A stretch of 9,010 bases of DNA from Candidatus Zixiibacteriota bacterium (GTDB lineage: Bacteria > Zixibacteria > MSB-5A5 > GN15 > JAAZOE01): contig JAAZOE010000194.1 in NCBI GenBank assembly GCA_012797915.1, positions 1 to 9,010 of the forward strand, written 5' to 3'. The stretch's first letter is position 1; the number at the start of each line of letters is the position of its first letter. The position numbers and the translations under genes were made by a program. Positions 7,259 through 9,010 of the stretch are shown in pieces. The notes beneath the pieces were generated by a model that ran no database searches, was not told the origin of the DNA, and saw only the letters and a program-made list of their open reading frames with translations.

Positions 7259-7765
7259 TCAGGCGGATTTGGCCAGTTTTTTCAACTTGCGGTCGACGAG
7301 CGCCCGGCTGACGGTCGAGAAGTGGTCGATGAACAACACTCCGTCCAGATGGTCGTACTCGTGGAGGATTGCCCGGGCATAGATGCCGTCGGCCTCCTCG
7401 ACGAATTCCTTGCCGTCCAATCCCAGCGCCCGAACCCGAACGTGATCGGGCCGGGTCAATAATTGGTAAATACCCGGAAAGGAAAGACACCCCTCTTCAT
7501 ACTCCGTCGCCCCGGAGGTCTCAAGAATCTCCGGGTTGATAAACGCCTTGGGTTCGGCGGAGATATCGAGGGCGGACAAATCCACAATGAAGATCCGCAG
7601 AGACACGCCCACCTGCGCCGCCGCCAGTCCCAGACCACCGGCTTCCTTCAGCGTGGCCGTCATGTCGGCCACCAAGTCTTTGATCTCGGAGGTTATTTCA
7701 CCCACCGGACGGGACATCTCCCGCAAAACCGCGCTCCCGTATTTGACAATCGGCCTGATCGCCAT
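7259..7765 (-). CDS. def: Peptide deformylase
   Basis: Metal-dependent hydrolase that removes the N-formyl group from nascent proteins as they leave the ribosome. It has 168 residues, normal for the family. All three signature motifs are present: GGLGLAAAQVG at 43-53, EGCLS at 91-95 (metal ligand C93), and HEYDH at 135-139 (ligands H135 and H139, catalytic E136). The N terminus MAIRPIVKYGSAVLR is typical. The ATG at 7765 has GGAG five bases upstream and lies 17 bases after the yajC stop. The lysine-rich tail (DRKLKKLAKSA) is common in this family. Being next to fmt places both halves of the formylation cycle in one transcript. Confidence 0.97.
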   Translation of the reverse strand: MAIRPIVKYGSAVLREMSRPVGEITSEIKDLVADMTATLKEAGGLGLAAAQVGVSLRIFIVDLSALDISAEPKAFINPEILETSGATEYEEGCLSFPGIYQLLTRPDHVRVRALGLDGKEFVEEADGIYARAILHEYDHLDGVLFIDHFSTVSRALVDRKLKKLAKSA

Positions 7766-7782
7766 TGCCGCTCCACACGTCC

Positions 7783-8106
7783 TTATTCGACCTTCCCGGC
7801 GATGGAAGATCGCAGGAACTCCAGTTTAACGTCCTCACTCACCTTGAGGACGACGATATTTTTCTCCTCGTTGAACGAGGCGATGGTGCCGAACATACCG
7901 CTCGAAGTCACCACCCGATCGCCCTTCTTGAGGGCGGCCAACAACTTCTGATGCTCCTTCTGTTTTTTCATCTGCGGCCGGATAAGTAGCAGCCAGAAGA
8001 TGACAAAAATCAGGACAAAAGGAACCAAGGTAAACAGCATCCCCGTCATCCCGCCTTGTTGCCCCCCGGCGGGCTGGGATGCCATCGCTAACACATAATT
8101 CAACAC
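7783..8106 (-). CDS. yajC: Preprotein translocase subunit YajC
   Basis: Small inner-membrane protein that accompanies SecDF in the Sec export machinery. It has about 107 residues, typical for YajC. One transmembrane helix at about 23-42 (MLFTLVPFVLIFVIFWLLLI) is followed by the family hallmark RPQMKKQKEHQ and the cytoplasmic domain LKKGDRVVTSSGMFGTIAS. The N terminus is rich in Gly and Gln. The start is ambiguous by one codon. GTG 8106 sits only three bases after AAGGAG, whereas TTG 8103 sits at a better six; the in-frame ATG 8085 is too far. It leads the def-fmt-rng cluster. The secD and secF genes, often its neighbours, are not downstream here. Confidence 0.93.
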   Translation of the reverse strand: MLNYVLAMASQPAGGQQGGMTGMLFTLVPFVLIFVIFWLLLIRPQMKKQKEHQKLLAALKKGDRVVTSSGMFGTIASFNEEKNIVVLKVSEDVKLEFLRSSIAGKVE

Positions 8107-8171
8107 CTACTCCTTGTTTTATCGGCAGATATGGCCTCCAGCCATCACTCAACCTACTAGAACTAAACAAG

Positions 8172-8200
8172 AAAATAGACCTTTTGTTTACAAAACGCAA
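8172..8200 (-). promoter_or_regulatory. Candidate promoter for the yajC-def-fmt-rng cluster
   Basis: Read on the - strand, TTGCGT (8200-8195) and TATTTT (8177-8172) are separated by 17 bases. The -35 matches 3 of 6 and the -10 matches 4 of 6 consensus bases, so this is a modest candidate. Its predicted start near 8165 gives a leader of about 60 bases before yajC. An inverted repeat, TTTTGT-TT-ACAAAA (8182-8195), fills most of the spacer. Confidence 0.35.
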
Positions 8201-8208
8201 CCGCTTTC

Positions 8209-8252
8209 CCAATAATTTTGACTTCGGGGTGTGCCACCCATCCAATTATTGG
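8209..8252. other. Inverted repeat downstream of the alcohol dehydrogenase gene
   Basis: CCAATAATT (8209-8217) is complementary to AATTATTGG (8244-8252). Between them GGGTG (8227-8231) can pair with CACCC (8235-8239) around TGC. The right arm is itself a palindrome, TCCAAT-T-ATTGGA (8241-8253). This may be the 3' end structure of the dehydrogenase transcript or a protein-binding site. No U run follows on either strand, so a standard Rho-independent terminator is unlikely. Confidence 0.35.
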
Positions 8253-8283
8253 ACAATATCTTAGATATGTTTGATCACTCGCA

Positions 8284-9010
8284 TCACTTCCCGGCCAGAG
8301 CGGCAAAGATGTTCAGGACATCCTGCCGGTAGAGGGGTTTCGGATTGCCGAGATACCCGTCTTTCGTCCCGTAGATTCGCAGGGCGTCATCGGCCATCGC
8401 CTCGAAACGGGAAGTATCGCCGATACCGACCTCTTTCAGAGTCATAAGACGCCCCACCGAGGCCAAAAACCGCTTCATCGCCTCGACCCCGGCTTTGGCC
8501 AACTCCTCGTCCGAACGGCCATCGCGATGGATATCGAACAGCTCTTCGGCCAGCATGGCGTACTTGGCTGGACGGCTCTTATATGAATATTCCATGATGG
8601 CCGGCAACAACAACGCCAACCCCCGGCCGTGGGATATGTCGTAATGACCGGATAGGGAATGTTCCAGGGCATGGATCGGGTACGCCCGGTCGCGGCCGGA
8701 ACCGACCATACCCGACAAAGCCACCGCCGAAGCCCACGACAGGTTGGCCCGGGCCTCGATATTCTTCGGCTCGCGCAACACGATCGGCAGGTTTTCCATG
8801 ACCGTCTTGATCACCCCCATGGCGAACCGGTCCTGCACCGGCGTATTGTCGGCGCCGGCGAAAAATCCCTCGATGACGTGGCAGATGATATCGATACCGC
8901 CGTCGGCGGTATAATCGGCCGGAACCGTGACGGTCAGTTCCGGGTCGATAATCGAGACTTTCGGAAACAGCAACGGCGAACCGAGGACCGCCTTCTCGCG
9001 GGTTTCCCAA
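8284..9010 (-). CDS. Iron-containing alcohol dehydrogenase (partial, 5' end missing)
   Basis: C-terminal 241 or so residues of a group III (Fe-dependent) alcohol dehydrogenase, resembling NAD(P)H-dependent butanol dehydrogenases; it would interconvert alcohols and aldehydes in the cytoplasm. The frame is open to the right edge: residues before the TTG at 8973 read WETREKAVLGSP, which fits the family, so that TTG is internal. The metal ligands are visible: Asp (codon 8892-8890) and His (8880-8878) in GGIDIICHVIE, and His (8673-8671) and His (8631-8629) in IHALEHSLSGHYDISHGRGLA, spaced 4 and 14 as in the family. The carboxy terminus YLGNPKPLYRQDVLNIFAAL is also typical. The nucleotide-binding N-terminal domain lies outside the window. 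Substrate and cofactor preference cannot be read from this part. It lies 177 bases upstream of yajC and is probably a separate transcript. Confidence 0.93.
   Translation of the reverse strand, partial: WETREKAVLGSPLLFPKVSIIDPELTVTVPADYTADGGIDIICHVIEGFFAGADNTPVQDRFAMGVIKTVMENLPIVLREPKNIEARANLSWASAVALSGMVGSGRDRAYPIHALEHSLSGHYDISHGRGLALLLPAIMEYSYKSRPAKYAMLAEELFDIHRDGRSDEELAKAGVEAMKRFLASVGRLMTLKEVGIGDTSRFEAMADDALRIYGTKDGYLGNPKPLYRQDVLNIFAALAGK

Noticed and set aside
8187..8216. + strand promoter TTTACA-N18-AATAAT
   Set aside because: It would drive transcription into the antisense of the alcohol dehydrogenase gene with no + strand gene ahead, and the region is AT-rich enough for chance matches.

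Overview
The window reads as ordinary bacterial chromosome with fairly GC-rich coding sequence. It carries two secreted proteins ending in paired dockerin-type repeats, next to a conserved housekeeping cluster. The repeats (GDANGDG..NVGDAVY..YVFRGGPAP) and the multi-domain M6 protease resemble proteins I know from uncultured FCB-group lineages, especially candidate phylum Zixibacteria. That assignment is an inference from protein style; no rRNA or other phylogenetic marker is present.

Left part (+ strand, 1-4620). A small DNA-binding protein (excisionase/MerR-like HTH plus a DUF2087-like domain) is followed by a 954-residue secreted M6-family metalloprotease and a 264-residue secreted protein of unknown function. 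The last two have their own TTGACA-type promoter candidates, strong Shine-Dalgarno sites, signal peptides and stem-loop terminators. Both end in paralogous calcium-loop repeats with a cysteine pair at identical spacing.

Right part (- strand, 4697-9010). A compact cluster is transcribed leftward as yajC - def - fmt - rng. It encodes a Sec translocase accessory subunit, peptide deformylase, methionyl-tRNA formyltransferase and RNase G, with gaps of 17 and 31 bases and finally a 4-base overlap. Fmt formylates the initiator Met-tRNA and Def removes the formyl group from new proteins, so they are two halves of one cycle. YajC belongs to protein export, and RNase G processes RNA. Upstream, also on the - strand, is the 3' part of an iron-dependent alcohol dehydrogenase gene whose start lies beyond the right edge. 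A strong bidirectional hairpin at 4642-4677 separates the two converging transcription units.

I found no RNA gene, CRISPR array, insertion sequence or prophage. I found no clearly new biological system. The points most worth following are the shared dockerin-like C-terminal module, the unrecognised secreted protein that carries it, and the matching promoters and terminators around these two genes.
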